DNA of 64,000 nucleotides, taken from Culex pipiens pallens. Taxonomy: Eukaryota; Arthropoda; Insecta; Diptera; Culicidae. Below, one piece after another: positions 10,660-21,449 of this stretch; the stretch's first letter is position 1, and each line of letters begins with the position of its first letter. The notes beneath the pieces are model-generated. The model did no database searches, was not told where the DNA came from, and saw only the letters and a list, made by a program, of their open reading frames with translations. The stretch is taken from NCBI RefSeq assembly GCF_016801865.2, contig NC_068937.1, positions 35,057,692 through 35,121,691 on the forward strand, in the 5' to 3' direction. The translations under genes were made by a program, and so were the position numbers.

Positions 10660-10735
10660 TAAAAAAATAATTGATTCGATTATCCGAAGCGAAATTTTTC
10701 CAAGGCCTTCGGATAATCGAGTCCAGGCAATAATA
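10660..10735. repeat. Short inverted repeat with TCGATTATCCGAAG ends
   Basis: TTCGATTATCCGAAG at 10676-10690 and CTTCGGATAATCGAG at 10708-10722 form an inverted repeat around GAAATTTTTCCAAGGC. The same unit, including the loop, occurs within 58547-58657. It is likely a terminal or subterminal module of a MITE family. Confidence 0.6.
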
Positions 10736-10879
10736 AGCAATACTATATTCAAATACTCAAAATAAAAAAAAACTTCAAATTTTCGAAAAAATACTCAAAA
10801 CAAAAAATAGTATTGTTGTTGTAGTTGTTGATGTTATTAGGGGTACTTTAACCCTAAGGGTCTTGCACTCCCGTAAAAA

Positions 10880-11794
10880 AATAGTATTCAATTAAGACTA
10901 ACATTTTATAAGGGCCTAAAATTCAATAAAACCCCCTTTGAAATGTTAGTATTGATAAATAAAATTAAAAATATTGTTGTCGTTAAGATCGGAACATTTA
11001 ACGAATGTTTTATATTTTAACATTAAAAATCGGACCATAAGTAGCCGAGATATCGGCATAAGAAAAAGGAGGGTTGTTTGGGTGAGACTTTTTTTTTTCT
11101 TTTATTCGCTGTATCTCAGTGGTTCAATCTTCAAACTTATCGAAAAAAAATATATATAGGAATGGACAATCATGGACATTATTTAAAAGAATAAAAATCG
11201 CGAAATTTATCGGACAAAATTTAACTTTAAATGGCTATATTTTGAAAACGGTGCACTTAATAAAAAAAATTGCAAGGTATTATTCGATTAAAATTCGATT
11301 TTACATAAAAATTAAATCAAAAATGAAAAAGATTTTTTTTACAAAAATCACTGTTAAAAATAATCATAACTCGTCGGCAAAATTTGGGTCCATATTTCTG
11401 AATAGCTTAAAATATGTGTGTTTTTGTCCCCTAAAACATTTCAAAACATAAAAAATACGGATTTTGAATTTGAATTCTTGTTAAAAAATAATAATTACAA
11501 ATCATATTTTTTTCATGAACCTATTTTTTTATGAATAGTCTTTATTGATATGGACCCTACAACTTTGTCGAAGACACCAAATCTATCAAAAAAATCCTTG
11601 AAAAGTTATAGATTTTTGAATATTTTCTTACCATTTTTGTAAGAACAGCTGCCAAAATTGTATGGAGACTTTTATGGTTGAATCAATGACACACAATTAC
11701 TTCTTTGATCATAGGAAAAAAACCCCACAAAGTTTGAGCCTAATTAAAAAATATAGGTAAAATCCATTTCCGGATTTAGTGGAGAATTGCTCAG
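10880..11794 (-). repeat. Dispersed repeat family A, inverted copy
   Basis: Read on the minus strand from 11794, this gives the family A order: GAGCAATTCTCC, GGCTCAAACTTTG, the GTATGGAG/TACAATTTTGGC region, GTGTCTTCGACAAAGTTG, CGACGAGTTATGA, AAATCGAATTTTAATCG, AGTGCACCGTTTTCAAAAT and a CTCGGCTACTTATGGTCCG segment. It ends with an AACATTTCAAAGGG / ATTTTATAAGGG inverted motif at 10890-10960 like the hairpin closing the 34664-35660 copy. It is diverged, with no coding capacity. Confidence 0.7.
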
Positions 11795-12397
11795 TTAGTC
11801 TCATTAATCAGTCAGTTTTTACGAGAGGAAATGTGTAGAAAAGTCGTGTTGCCAAAAACGGGATGAGACTGTATCAAAATGTATGAAAAATTCTCGATCA
11901 TTTGACCCACATTGCAACAACCGTAAATTTGATTATGGTTTTCAAGAAACATTGCATTTGAAATAATACAGGAATTTTTTTGGTGAAAACTTTCAATGTA
12001 TTTTTTAATGCAATGGATTGTTGACATCATTCCGACCCCAAAACACATTTTTCAAGTTTGGATAATCATAGTAGTGTCATATCATAGTCATCATAGTGTT
12101 ATTGGCTTTGACTCCAATAAAACCCAAACTGAAACGTATTCAAAAAATGGCCAAATATACCCAAGATGTGGAAATATATATGCGTCTACTGAAGAAGTAC
12201 TTCTGAATACGAATAAATAAGGTAAATAGTCTTAAAATGCCGTGGAAACTGGTTGAAATTTATGAAATATAAATCTTTTTTTTTACGAGGTCAAACTGTA
12301 CTATCGCCGCGAAGTATCCGGAATTGAGAAAATCTTCAATTTAATCCAAAATGTGACCTTCATGTTCCTGAATTAAACCTCTAATCTGTATCTGCAT
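11795..12397. other. AT-rich DNA, no gene recognised
   Basis: Short frames only. No inverted repeat pair or tandem array noticed. Probably old intergenic or intronic DNA. Confidence 0.4.
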
Positions 12398-12399
12398 TA

Positions 12400-13322
12400 G
12401 GGGAAATCTACCCTTTCCAATCAAACACCTATCTTCGTCATATGGAGAGTTTGATGCTCGATTAAAGCTCCAAAAATACTATTTGGGCTATAAACTTACC
12501 AGCAACAGCACCGCCTCGAGTAAGCACGCAAATGTATGCCACTTACTGGCCAAAAAGATCACATTTAATGCACTTTTGATCATAATTTGTATTTTGCGAG
12601 ACCACTTCTCATCATTTTGTTGGCACACACAGTGACACACACGAGAATCCCTCAAACGCTTAATGAATATCGCCAAAATTAACTTTTCACTTTCGCTTAC
12701 TTTTTCACGGCGCTTAAGATATGAAATTGCTTCCAACTACCGGCAACATGTTCTTTTGATCATTAGTAAGGCACTCACTTGAAGAATAATCCCGAAAAAG
12801 GTAATAAATTAGCAAGCGCTATCAAAAAAACAAACGCGCCAAGTCGTTTGACGTTTCAATTTTCACTTTGCATTCCACTCGAAGGCTGAAGAAAACCGAG
12901 CGAGAGACGAAGGCAAAAAAGAACAAAGGCTGGCCGTCAACACCACCAGCAGCACAGCCAGCGATGCCAGGAAACTTTCCCTATAAATGCCACTTTTCGT
13001 GAGTGTTCGTTTGAACTGTCAGCGGAAATGGCAACACTCGACAGAGTGTTGGAAGAAAAAAGAACTAAGCCGATATTAGAAAAATGGGCGTGGCCCAATG
13101 CATTCGCCTCGATTAGAATACCCTTGGGAATTTTTTTTTGTTAAATGTTTGGTAAAGAAATAGAATAACTTTTAGTGAAAGTGAAAATAAACAGAAATGT
13201 TCACAAAAACTTGCTCTACTCGTTGGTGTACTTGGTTTTAGTAAAATTCAAGGGAGACTCTAGATTATCCAGCATCATTCAAACACGACCGCTTATTAGG
13301 ATTAAAATGGGTAGATTTCCCC
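12400..13322. mobile_element. TA-flanked MITE, 923 bp
   Basis: Perfect 14-bp terminal inverted repeats GGGGAAATCTACCC (12400-12413) and its complement (13309-13322) are bordered by TA on both sides (12398-12399 and 13323-13324). TA duplication suggests mobilisation by a Tc1/mariner-type transposase. No transposase frame is present. The interior is moderately GC-rich for the region and contains an 82-codon minus-strand frame (12488-12736) of no recognisable family. Elements starting TAGGGG at 35875-36114 and 47463 may share the terminal signal. Confidence 0.75.
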
Positions 13323-13324
13323 TA

Positions 13325-14740
13325 TAACAAAATCTCTTTACGTCATCTTTATCCTTGTACCAAAAATAACCCAAAAAGATTTGTTCAAGCCACACAAACT
13401 CGCATTCACAGGAACACACTTCCGGAAGTCACTGCAGCGAAGCGTGACCGAAACAAATACCCGCACGTCGATGCGAAGCAGATCCGATCATATGTGAGTT
13501 CGTGTGTGTGTATGCTCCTTTCTGCTGCACTGCAGAGAGCTACTTCCTGTGGAATGGGTAGAACACAACCAAAGTACACACATCTTATCTTTAGAAGCAA
13601 TACCAATTTTTCCTTCAGTCTTTATGAAAGTATGTTTTCTAGGTGGTGCCATCTTTCAACCTTTTTGAAGTTCGTTTATGACAATTTAAAATGAGTCGTT
13701 TTATTATTTAGTTTTGAACAAGATTTCTTTAGGTTCCAATTTTAATTTATTCAAATTCAGGTGCAACTCACATTCCACTAGATACCACAACCACGACAAG
13801 GTATAGATTTCCTCATGAGTTCCAATTCTCCGGGGACCGTTGCACTTCGGTGTTCTCTACCAACCTGAAAGAAGCCGGCTGTCGACATTGTTCCCAAGGA
13901 GATGTGACAGGTCTCTTCCAGGAGGAGCTGCCTCGCAGCCGGATTGTGTGTGTGTGTTCGAGGCAAATGAAAATACGACAAGACAAGTAACATCGCATCG
14001 ACATCGCTTGGGAGCTGAAACTGGAGAAAGCTGGTGAAAACAAAAAAAAGAACACCGAACACACTATCATCTCCCCGAGAGTTGGCCAGGACGGTCCAAT
14101 CCTTCGGGGGGATGGTATCGTGACTTGCAAGCAGCAGCAGCAGCACTTGGAAACGGATTTCAACGTCCACGAGCATCCGAGGAGAAGCCAAGAATAGAGC
14201 CAAGCTGATTTCAAGAAAAGCAGGGATGGTTTATGTTTTATGCTTCGTCTCTCCCTCTCTTCAGACTTCAACCCGTGTCGAGCAGATTTGGACCTCACAG
14301 CCCTCCCAGGAGTGGGCCCTCGGGGAGAATTAAAAGAATTTAGTGTGAAGACGAAAAGGGTTTCCGAGGACGTGAAGTGGTCGGGTGTTGGGTTCGTTGA
14401 GGCAATAACATTACAATATTTTAAAATTAATCCTGACAGTCATTGCCGGGGATTACTAGCGGAAACTAGGGAGGGGGGAAGCAGCAAATGGAAAACAATT
14501 TGATATAATTGCAAATGGAAGGCTACTCCCATGTGGATCAGGCAATTCAATTTGTCTTGGCAAAACAAGCAACGGACACCATGTGGCATAGTGTTGGCCG
14601 TTCATTATAAGCGACAATAAAGGATTTCAGGACAAGGACATTTGGGAGCAGAAGGTTTTCGCACTTTAGCGAGGTGCTGTTGCGACAAGTTGATGAGATT
14701 GGAAACAATCAAATTAAATTTGGAAACGAAAATTGTACAG
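13325..14740. other. Mainly unique, GC-richer DNA without identified gene
   Basis: The stretch 13780-14480 is GC-richer, contains a short CAG run (near 14131), and has overlapping minus-strand frames of 141 and 161 codons (13778-14298). These are Cys/Ser/Leu-rich over the CAG run and look like non-coding sequence read through. No domain is recognised. It could be part of a host gene intron or regulatory DNA. Confidence 0.35.
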
Positions 14741-15515
14741 TAAACATTAAACATTAAACATTAAACATTAAACATTAAACATTAAACATTAAACATTAAA
14801 CATTAAACATTAAACATTAAACATTAAACATTAAACATTAAACATTAAACATTAAACATTAAACATTAAACATTAAACATTAAACATTAAACATTAAACA
14901 TTAAACATTAAACATTAAACATTAAACATTAAACATTAAACATTAAACATTAAACATTAAACATTAAACATTAAACATTAAACATTAAACATTAAACATT
15001 AAACATTAAACATTAAACATTAAACATAAAACATTAAACATTAAACATTAAACATTAAACATTAAACATTAAACATTAAACATTAAACATTAAACATTAA
15101 ACATTAAACATTAAACATTAAACATTAAACATTAAACATTAAACATTAAACATTAAACATTAAACATTAAACATTAAACATTAAACATTAAACATTAAAC
15201 ATTAAACATTAAACATTAAACATTAAACATTAAACATTAAACATTAAACATTAAACATTAAACATTAAACATTAAACATTAAACATTAAACATTAAACAT
15301 TAAACATTAAACATTAAACATTAAACATTAAACATTAAACATTAAACATTAAACATTAAACATTATACATTAAACATTAAACATTAAACATTAAACATTA
15401 AACATTAAACATTAAACATTAAACATTAAACATTAAACACTAAACATTAAACATTAAACATTAAACATTAAACATTAAACATTAAACATTAAACACTAAA
15501 CATTAAACACTAAAC
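14741..15515. repeat. 7-bp satellite (TAAACAT)n
   Basis: About 110 tandem copies of TAAACAT across 775 bp, very homogeneous. The only variants seen are an A for T near 15028, a TATACAT near 15364 and three or four TAAACAC units close to the right end. Low divergence implies recent expansion or strong homogenisation. It directly abuts an 8-bp array on the right. Confidence 0.97.
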
Positions 15516-15699
15516 GATAAATTGATAAATTGATAAATTGATAAATTGATAAATTAATAAATTGATAAATTGATAAATTGATAAATTGATAAATTGATAA
15601 ATTGATAAATTGATAAATTGATAAATTGATAAATTGATAAATTGATAAATTGATAAATTGATAAATTGATAAATTGATAAATTGATAAATTGATAAATT
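15516..15699. repeat. 8-bp satellite (GATAAATT)n
   Basis: About 23 copies of GATAAATT joined without spacer to the preceding TAAACAT array. One unit reads AATAAATT near 15556. The right edge decays through ATAAATTCATGAATACATAA. The minus-strand open frame across it is a by-product of the 24-bp (3 x 8) periodicity. Confidence 0.97.
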
Positions 15700-16611
15700 C
15701 ATGAATACATAAATTCATAAATCACATCAAATGCTCTAAACTCAACTCGATATGCAACACCCCACTAAACCCCTTTCCCAAAGCATCTTACGTGGTTTTA
15801 TTTTCCAATTTTCCTTGGCTTTCCCTCGTGTGGCCCCATTTCCCTGGTGGAATTTATTATACAATGCTGGTACAAGACAGCCAGAAACCAGCTTCGATAA
15901 CCAGTTCCAGGGTCAGGAAGCGGGCCATCCCAAATCAATAAACAAGAACCCCGAAAAAGCATCGACCAATCGATACTAAACACAGTGCTGCTTTCGGGGC
16001 TGTTTCGGAACTGGAAACTTTTGCTCCCGTTGCACCATGTAACACCGAATTTTACGAGAGAGAGAGAGAAAAAAACTTTTTTTAACGGGTTCTGTGCTGA
16101 AGTTGAATTTTGTACGTCCGGTTTTCAGTAGAAACTTTCCTTCCGGCAGGCAGCGATATTTGGGTAAGTATCCCTTGGCTTGGTGGCTTTTAAAGCTAAT
16201 GAATGAACAATTGTTAAAAATGTAAAAAAAATCTATATTTTTTCTCATGTAACTTTAAGTTCAAATATAAAAAGTTCTAAACATTCAAATCAAAATTGTA
16301 ACCTATTTCCTAATTCGATTCGGTTGTCCCTCGTTGAAAGCATACCCCAAAAGTTGTGTCGAAACATCTTGTGCCTTCCTCGAAGCAGTTTTCGCTTTTC
16401 ACTTCCTTTCGACAACACAGCCAATCGAACCATACGACACTGACGCTGGTTGTGGTGATAGTAATTTTGTGAATATGTATGCGAATGTATTTCCGTGAAT
16501 GAAATTTATTGGAATGCATAAATAACAGCTTTTGTTAGTTCAATAGTTCAGAAGTTGATTCGAAATCCTTTGAAATTTTAGAGTGATCTTAGCTATCGGG
16601 TGAATATATTT
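15700..16611. other. Unique-looking DNA, no gene recognised
   Basis: Mixed composition. A short GA repeat (about 16059-16070) and short frames only. Nothing resembling a gene, TIR or RNA was found. Confidence 0.4.
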
Positions 16612-16615
16612 TTAA

Positions 16616-17227
16616 CCCTCTACAACCCAACCCCGCCTTTAGACGGGCTTCGATTTAAAAAATCGTCAAAAATTCATGTTTCAACCATTTTGTGATCTTT
16701 AAAAAGCATTGGAAAGAAGAACTCTTAAAATATTAGAAAATTTATGGGTTGGAAGTTTTACTTGTTTTATGTGACTTTGCCAATGTTTTTTAAAATGTCA
16801 TTTTTTTAGGGGTCAACTTTGGCTTTGTTTTTTACTAACATTTCCTATATTTTAAGTAAAAAGAAGTATGCAGTAATTTTTCTAGTGTCCCAGACTATGC
16901 CTCTACGCATTTTTTACAATTTAAATGATAATGGTGCCATTTTATAGCAGAAAATGCGGAAACAAGCCGAAAAAGAAAAAGTGACTGTAAAAACATGAAA
17001 AAAAATGATAGGCAAAATGTAATGATAGGAGATGGTAGAGTAGGCCAAATACTACCAAAAAAAAACGTAAACTAAGCAAGATAAATGCAGATTAAAATAC
17101 CAAAAATGAAACAACAAAAACATAAAACAAGAGAAGTAAAGTTTTTCGTAGAACAAAAGTTGCTCAAAATGACTTCCTAAACACGGGAAAAATAAAAAAA
17201 TCGAAAAAAAAATTGGGCAGTAGAGGG
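16616..17227. mobile_element. TTAA-flanked piggyBac-like MITE, 612 bp
   Basis: The element begins CCCTCTACAACCCA after TTAA (16612-16615) and ends TGGGCAGTAGAGGG before TTAA (17228-17231). The TIRs match at 12 of 14 positions. TTAA target sites and termini starting CCCT are the hallmark of piggyBac transposons. There is no transposase frame. The last ~50 bp are duplicated at about 17889-17940 as part of a tandem segmental duplication, so the MITE was there before that duplication. Confidence 0.8.
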
Positions 17228-17779
17228 TTAATCTGATGCAATTTCTGTCGTTTTTTCATGACAGGGTTAACAGATTATTGCAGTATTTTTGGTTGGTTGG
17301 TTGGTTGGGAGACCTAAACTTTGAAATACATTTGCACCGGCCTAACTTTTAAATGACTAAAAGTTTAAAAAAAATGATTTTTTTTTCGTGTATCCATTTT
17401 TTCACAGATTCTTTGCTAATATACTCATAACATTGCCGAAGTCACCTAATTAACCAAAAAAAATTCTAGTGAGATACCAATTTTTGAACATTTAAGGGAA
17501 AGTGGGTGTAACAATCTTACAAAATGGTCGTTAAATTCACTTAAAAACGAAAAAAAAATCTGTCGATTTTTTTTATGATCGTTTTTTTTCCAAAGACTTT
17601 GAACAAGTTTCTAAAAAATCCTGTTTTTATAATGTAAAAAACATGATTTTAATTTTTGGATTTCCGTACGTTCTACTCAACTGAATCAATTAGTTAGATG
17701 ATAAATAGTAAATTTTCATAATATCATTATATTTCGCATGGAAATTTTTTTTAACAATTTTTTATCAGTTTTTAAGATG

Positions 17780-17854
17780 GGGGTAGGCGTGACTGAATGG
17801 TTACGCTGTTCGCTTTGTAAGCGGAAGGTTCTAGGTTCGATTCCCATCTGCCCC
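17780..17854 (+). tRNA. tRNA-like sequence (Thr-TGT-like anticodon), duplicate of retroposon head
   Basis: GGGGTAG pairs with CTGCCCC as acceptor stem (one G-T pair). TTCGC/GCGGA form the anticodon stem around TTTGTAA, giving anticodon-position TGT. GGTTCGATTCC is a good B box. The D arm and A box are atypical and the T stem has mismatches (worse here than in the second copy because of CTAGG). It is the truncated duplicate of the head of the retroposon at 18474. It is more likely a tRNA-derived SINE head than a functional tRNA gene. Confidence 0.55.
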
Positions 17855-18476
17855 TATCGAGAAATTATGGAAAGAAGGAATAATTCTGAACACGGGAAAA
17901 ATAAAAAAATCGAAAAAAAAATTGGGCAGTAGAGGGTTAATCTGATGCAAGTTCTGTCGTTTTTTCATGACAGGGTTAACAGATTATTGCAGTATTTTTG
18001 GTTGGTTGGTTGGTTGGGAGACCTAAACTTTGAAATACATTTGCACCGGCCTAACTTTTAAATGACTATAAGTTTAAAAAAAATGATTTTTTTTTCGTGT
18101 ATCCATTTTTTCACAGATTCTTTGCTAATATACTCATAACATTGCCGAAGTCACCTAATTAACCAAAAAAAATTCTAGTGAGATACCAATTTTTGAACAT
18201 TTAAGGGAAAGTGGGTGTAACAATCTTACAAAATGGTCGTTAAATTCACTTAAAAACGAAAAAAAAATCTGTCGATTTTTTTTATGATCGTTTTTTTCCA
18301 AAGACTTTGAACAAGTTTCTAAAAAATCCTGTTTTTATAATGTAAAAAACATGATTTTAATTTTTGGATTTCCGTACGTTCTACTCAACTGAATCAATTA
18401 GTTAGATGATAAATAGTAAATCATTATATTTCGCATGGAAATTTTTTTTAACAATTTTTTATCAGTTTTTAAGATG

Positions 18477-18551
18477 GGGGTAGGCGTGACTGAATGGTTA
18501 CGCTGTTCGCTTTGTAAGCGGAAGGTTCTGGGTTCGATTCCCATCTGCCCC
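18477..18551 (+). tRNA. tRNA-like head of retroposon (anticodon position TGT)
   Basis: Same fold as the copy at 17780-17854, with a better T arm (CTGGG-TTCGATT-CCCAT, one C-T mismatch). Acceptor GGGGTAG/CTGCCCC, anticodon stem TTCGC/GCGGA with loop TTTGTAA, B box GGTTCGATTCC. It lies immediately after the 5' target-site duplication, as expected of a SINE promoter head. It should supply an internal Pol III promoter if active. Confidence 0.6.
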
Positions 18552-18615
18552 TATCGAGAAATTATGGAAAGAAGGAATAATTCTGAACACTTGAATATGA
18601 ACGAAAAATTCATTA

Positions 18616-18687
18616 GCTCGCGGCGGGGTTCGATCCCCCGTCCTTTGGGTCAGCAGACAAAAATGCTAACCACCAGACCATCGAGGC
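18616..18687 (-). tRNA. tRNA-like sequence inside the retroposon, reverse orientation
   Basis: On the minus strand it begins GCCTCGATGGTCTGGTGGTT (A-box-like TGGTCTGGTGG), and continues to a T arm with GATCGAACC, which fits the B-box consensus GWTCRANNC. The end GCGAGC pairs partly with the start. The anticodon stem is poor, so no identity is assigned. It is oriented against the head of the element it sits in, so it is either a captured tRNA pseudogene or a piece of another SINE. Confidence 0.5.
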
Positions 18688-18947
18688 TTAGTTGTCTAGA
18701 AGGATTAAGAATGCTATAAGAATCCAAGAAACTTGATTGGAATCTGTGTGAACCTAAGAACAGGAAAATGCAATATTGAATGCAAGTTGAATTCAAGATC
18801 ACTGGTTGCATAATTGTTAGGCGAATATTGAACTTTCAACACGACCAGAATTCACCACAAAAAGCTTGGTGAACCGAATTGGAAAGCTTCCAAAAATGAA
18901 TCCAAGAACATACGAAGAATTAAGATTTGACCGGCCGCATCACTTAC

Positions 18948-20384
18948 CACCCCAAGCAGGGGTAAATAACACGGGAATACCAAATTTTGGTATTACTTGG
19001 GCAAATAACAAGGACCAAAATGTGCCCTTGGTTGCCCAGTAACAGATGGTAAAATACCATGAAATCATACCAAAGCCTTGTATGTGGAAGGGCACAACAA
19101 TACCAAACCATGTTATTCCAAAGGTAAAATAATACCACAAAATAAGACTATTTCAATGCCAAGTTGAGGTCTTCTGGATTTTTGAACATTGCTTGAATAC
19201 CAAAAATTGGTATTGCCATGGTTTTATTTTTAGGTTTTCCCGCGCCCTTTGAAAATCAGATTTTGGTATTCCTGTGGTCTTCCACATACATGATTTTGGT
19301 GTGATTTCATGGTATTTTACCATCTATTACTGGGCAACCAAGAGCACATTTTGGTCGTTGGTATTTGCACAAGAAATACTAAAATTTTGTATTTTCATAC
19401 CATTTTTAGCGCAACAGTTAGTGAAAAAACGGAAATGATCCATCCATTTGCAACAGCCAAATCTACTCACCTGATGATTCCATGTTGTTCTAAGTGATAT
19501 TGTTCACTACATCGAATGCATTTGTCATTGATGAACGGCCTGTGCATGAAGTTCTTGAAGCTTCTGAAAAATAACAAGATTGAAAAATAAGTGTTATTAA
19601 AATGAAACTGGATGGAAATTCACCAAAATTCAATAATCTGTCGATTGACTCGTTAGTCAAAGTATTTGGTTATCCCGACTTAGAGAAATTTAAACGATTT
19701 AAAAAAAAAATCTTAGTGGGTACATAAAAAAATGAAAATCGGCTTTAACATTTTTAGGTTTCAAGTCATTTTAGAGCAATATTTTTTATCTCGTCAAAAT
19801 TTATAAAAAATTTCCCATGGTTTCAGAGGAATTTGATAAAACACTTTAATACCAAAATAATACCAATATGTGCCTCATCACGTAACATGACGAAATCCAG
19901 TCTGCAATCCGCTAATATCACCGTCTCCTAGCGAAGTGAAGTGAAAATAATACAAAAATGTGCCATCCTGACTTAGAAAATTTTCCACAATTTCAAATCA
20001 TTTCTTTAGGGGGTATATCAAAAATGTTTAAAATCAAGTTTGAAATTTCCAGTTTTCAATGAAAGCATTCGCTTTGAGACATCATTTTAGCGCAAAATTA
20101 ATTATTTTGTCAAAATTGGTCAAAATCTTCCCATAGTTTCAGAGGAATTTGATAAAATACTGTAATACCAAAAGAATACCAAAATGTGGTGTTCGACCAT
20201 TGACAAATTCTGCAATTTTGCAATATCAAAACCATACCTTAAATTGGTATGATACCACATTCTGCTCTTGCATAATCCTTAAGACAAATTTTAAAGGGTC
20301 CAGGAATACCAAAATTTGGTATTGATACCAGAGAAAGGTATTATTACGCATTTCCCTTGTTATTTACCCATGGTCGGGACGGTG
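18948..20384. mobile_element. MITE with repeated ATACCAAATTTTGGTAT motifs, nested
   Basis: Imperfect terminal inverted repeats start CACCCCAAGCAGGGGTAAAT on the left and complement CACCGTCCCGACCATGGGTA on the right, most similar over GGGTAAATAACA-GGGAA. The interior carries many palindromic AATACCAAATTTTGGTATT-like motifs (near 18980, 19200, 20235 and 20300) and repeated TGGGCAACCAAG / GGTAAAATACCAT segments in opposite orientations. No transposase frame. It lies inside the 18474-20692 retroposon and is therefore younger. No clear target duplication was found, so the borders are accurate to about 10 bp. Confidence 0.65.
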
Positions 20385-20714
20385 AATCCTGGCTTCACAC
20401 CCATCTTACTAACACCCTCAAACCTCACGTGATACTTTGTCGAAGACGCAGCTGATTTAGCGGTCTTCATCACTCAAGTATCGGACTAAAATTCCTATCC
20501 ACTTCCCCCGTGTCTTACCACTGGTCGTGGCCGGCGCTGTGATTGGCTAGCATGATAGGGACATTTGAAAGTTGCGAAGTGGTGATGATTGGTTCCTACT
20601 CTTCATCTGTGGTCCACGGAGCAATTCTTGGAGGTCCTGGTCAATAACAGAGTAGCAACTACGGGTAGACACCAATGCTATGCTATGCTATGCAATTTTT
20701 TATCAGTTTTTAAG

Positions 20715-21108
20715 TACGTTTATGTATTTATTTACCAATAAAATATGTTGTTGCAGTCTTATGTTGGGCTTTTAAAATGTTATAAGAAAACAAAGGATAG
20801 GAAAACAACACTATTCAATCTTGTATCCAGTGTCGTTTACGTCGTTTTGGCGGTTATGTGGTAGAACAATTAACTAACTGCATTGCTAGTAACATCTCCT
20901 CATACTGGAAATATTGGAAATTTTAAGAATAACCTCACATTGTCGTCTTACCCCACCTTCCCCTACATCCTATTTTCTTTTTTTGCAACTTGTTGGATAA
21001 AATACAATATGATTGATTGGAATATTCAGTACCACAATTTTGAAAGTAGCTTCGGATTTTTTTACTATCCTGCAGAATTGGTTTTGGTGGCATCACAAAC
21101 TTGTACAG
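20715..21108. other. Unassigned DNA
   Basis: AT-rich, short frames on both strands, no recognised feature. It lies between the 3' target duplication of the retroposon and a TA-flanked element. Confidence 0.4.
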
Positions 21109-21110
21109 TA

Positions 21111-21449
21111 CACCCAAATTTAAAGACCGAGGGAATAGTCCTCCCGAAAAGAAACGTGAGGAAAGTACTATTTTGCGTGAGTAAAGACCTCTAGCGTGTT
21201 CATTTCGTTCATTGAACATCCTATTGAGTGGCTTATACGGACAAATGACCGCCACTTAGTCACCAAGCCGAAGGTCTTGGGTTCGAGTCTCGCCACCGGT
21301 ACTTTTTTTGACAGATGAACTTTTTTGGAAAATGAACCCATTAGTAAAGTACTTTCGTTAGTTTCGGGATTTTTTTTTTGTTTTTCATACCATTTTACTA
21401 CCGAACCGTGCTCTTTATCCTCTCGTATGCCGATGCCCAGTTCTGGGTG
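21111..21449 (+). mobile_element. TA-flanked TIR element carrying a tRNA-like sequence, copy 1
   Basis: It begins CACCCAAATTTAAAG after TA (21109-21110) and ends CCCAGTTCTGGGTG before TA (21450-21451). Colinear blocks shared with 55561-55982 are: the left end, GTGTTCATTTCGTT, CTTAGTCACCAAG, AAGGTCTTGGGTTCGAGTCT (tRNA T arm with B box), a T7 run (21303-21309, a possible Pol III terminator), GACAGATGAACTTTTTT, AAATGAAC, and the GCCCAGTT-TGGGTG end. In this copy the 5' half of the tRNA-like part is deleted, so the A box is gone. Confidence 0.65.

Larger units (their letters stand above)
17179..18590 (+). repeat. Tandem segmental duplication, two copies of ~700 bp
   Basis: Copy 1 (about 17179-17889) and copy 2 (about 17889-18590) are nearly identical. 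Differences include a ~10-bp deletion before TCATTATATTTCGC in copy 2 and a few single-base changes. Each copy holds the right end of the TTAA MITE, a GGTT run, a family A-like AT-rich stretch, and the tRNA-like head of a retroposon with its 5' target-site sequence. Both breakpoints lie at AACAC, so the junction is a short microhomology. Confidence 0.9.
18474..20692 (+). mobile_element. Long tRNA-headed retroposon (SINE-like), interrupted by a MITE
   Basis: The element is flanked by a 22-bp perfect direct repeat (18452-18473 and 20693-20714, containing TTTTTTATCAGTTTTTAAG), a target duplication typical of target-primed reverse transcription. The head is the Thr-TGT-like tRNA sequence (18477-18551). 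A second tRNA-like sequence lies in reverse orientation (18616-18687). The 3' end closes with an ATGCT repeat tail (about 20673-20692). A MITE at 18948-20384 splits the body. Without it the retroposon is about 780 bp, long for a SINE. The segment 20385-20692 may derive from a partner LINE 3' end. Confidence 0.75.

Noticed and set aside
12981..12987. TATA box (CTATAAA) of a promoter
   Set aside because: It lies inside a TA-flanked MITE, with no clear initiator or gene downstream.
13778..14298. Overlapping 141- and 161-codon minus frames as a host gene
   Set aside because: The two frames overlap on one strand, are partly translations of a CAG run, and show no recognisable domain or splice structure.
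14741..15699. Telomeric or CRISPR-like array
   Set aside because: The unit is not the insect telomere TTAGG and there are no spacers between units. It is a simple satellite in a eukaryotic sequence.
17780..18551. Two functional tRNA-Thr genes
   Set aside because: The D arm and A box are poor and the T stem is mismatched. The second copy is the head of a retroposon with target duplications and the first is its duplicate.
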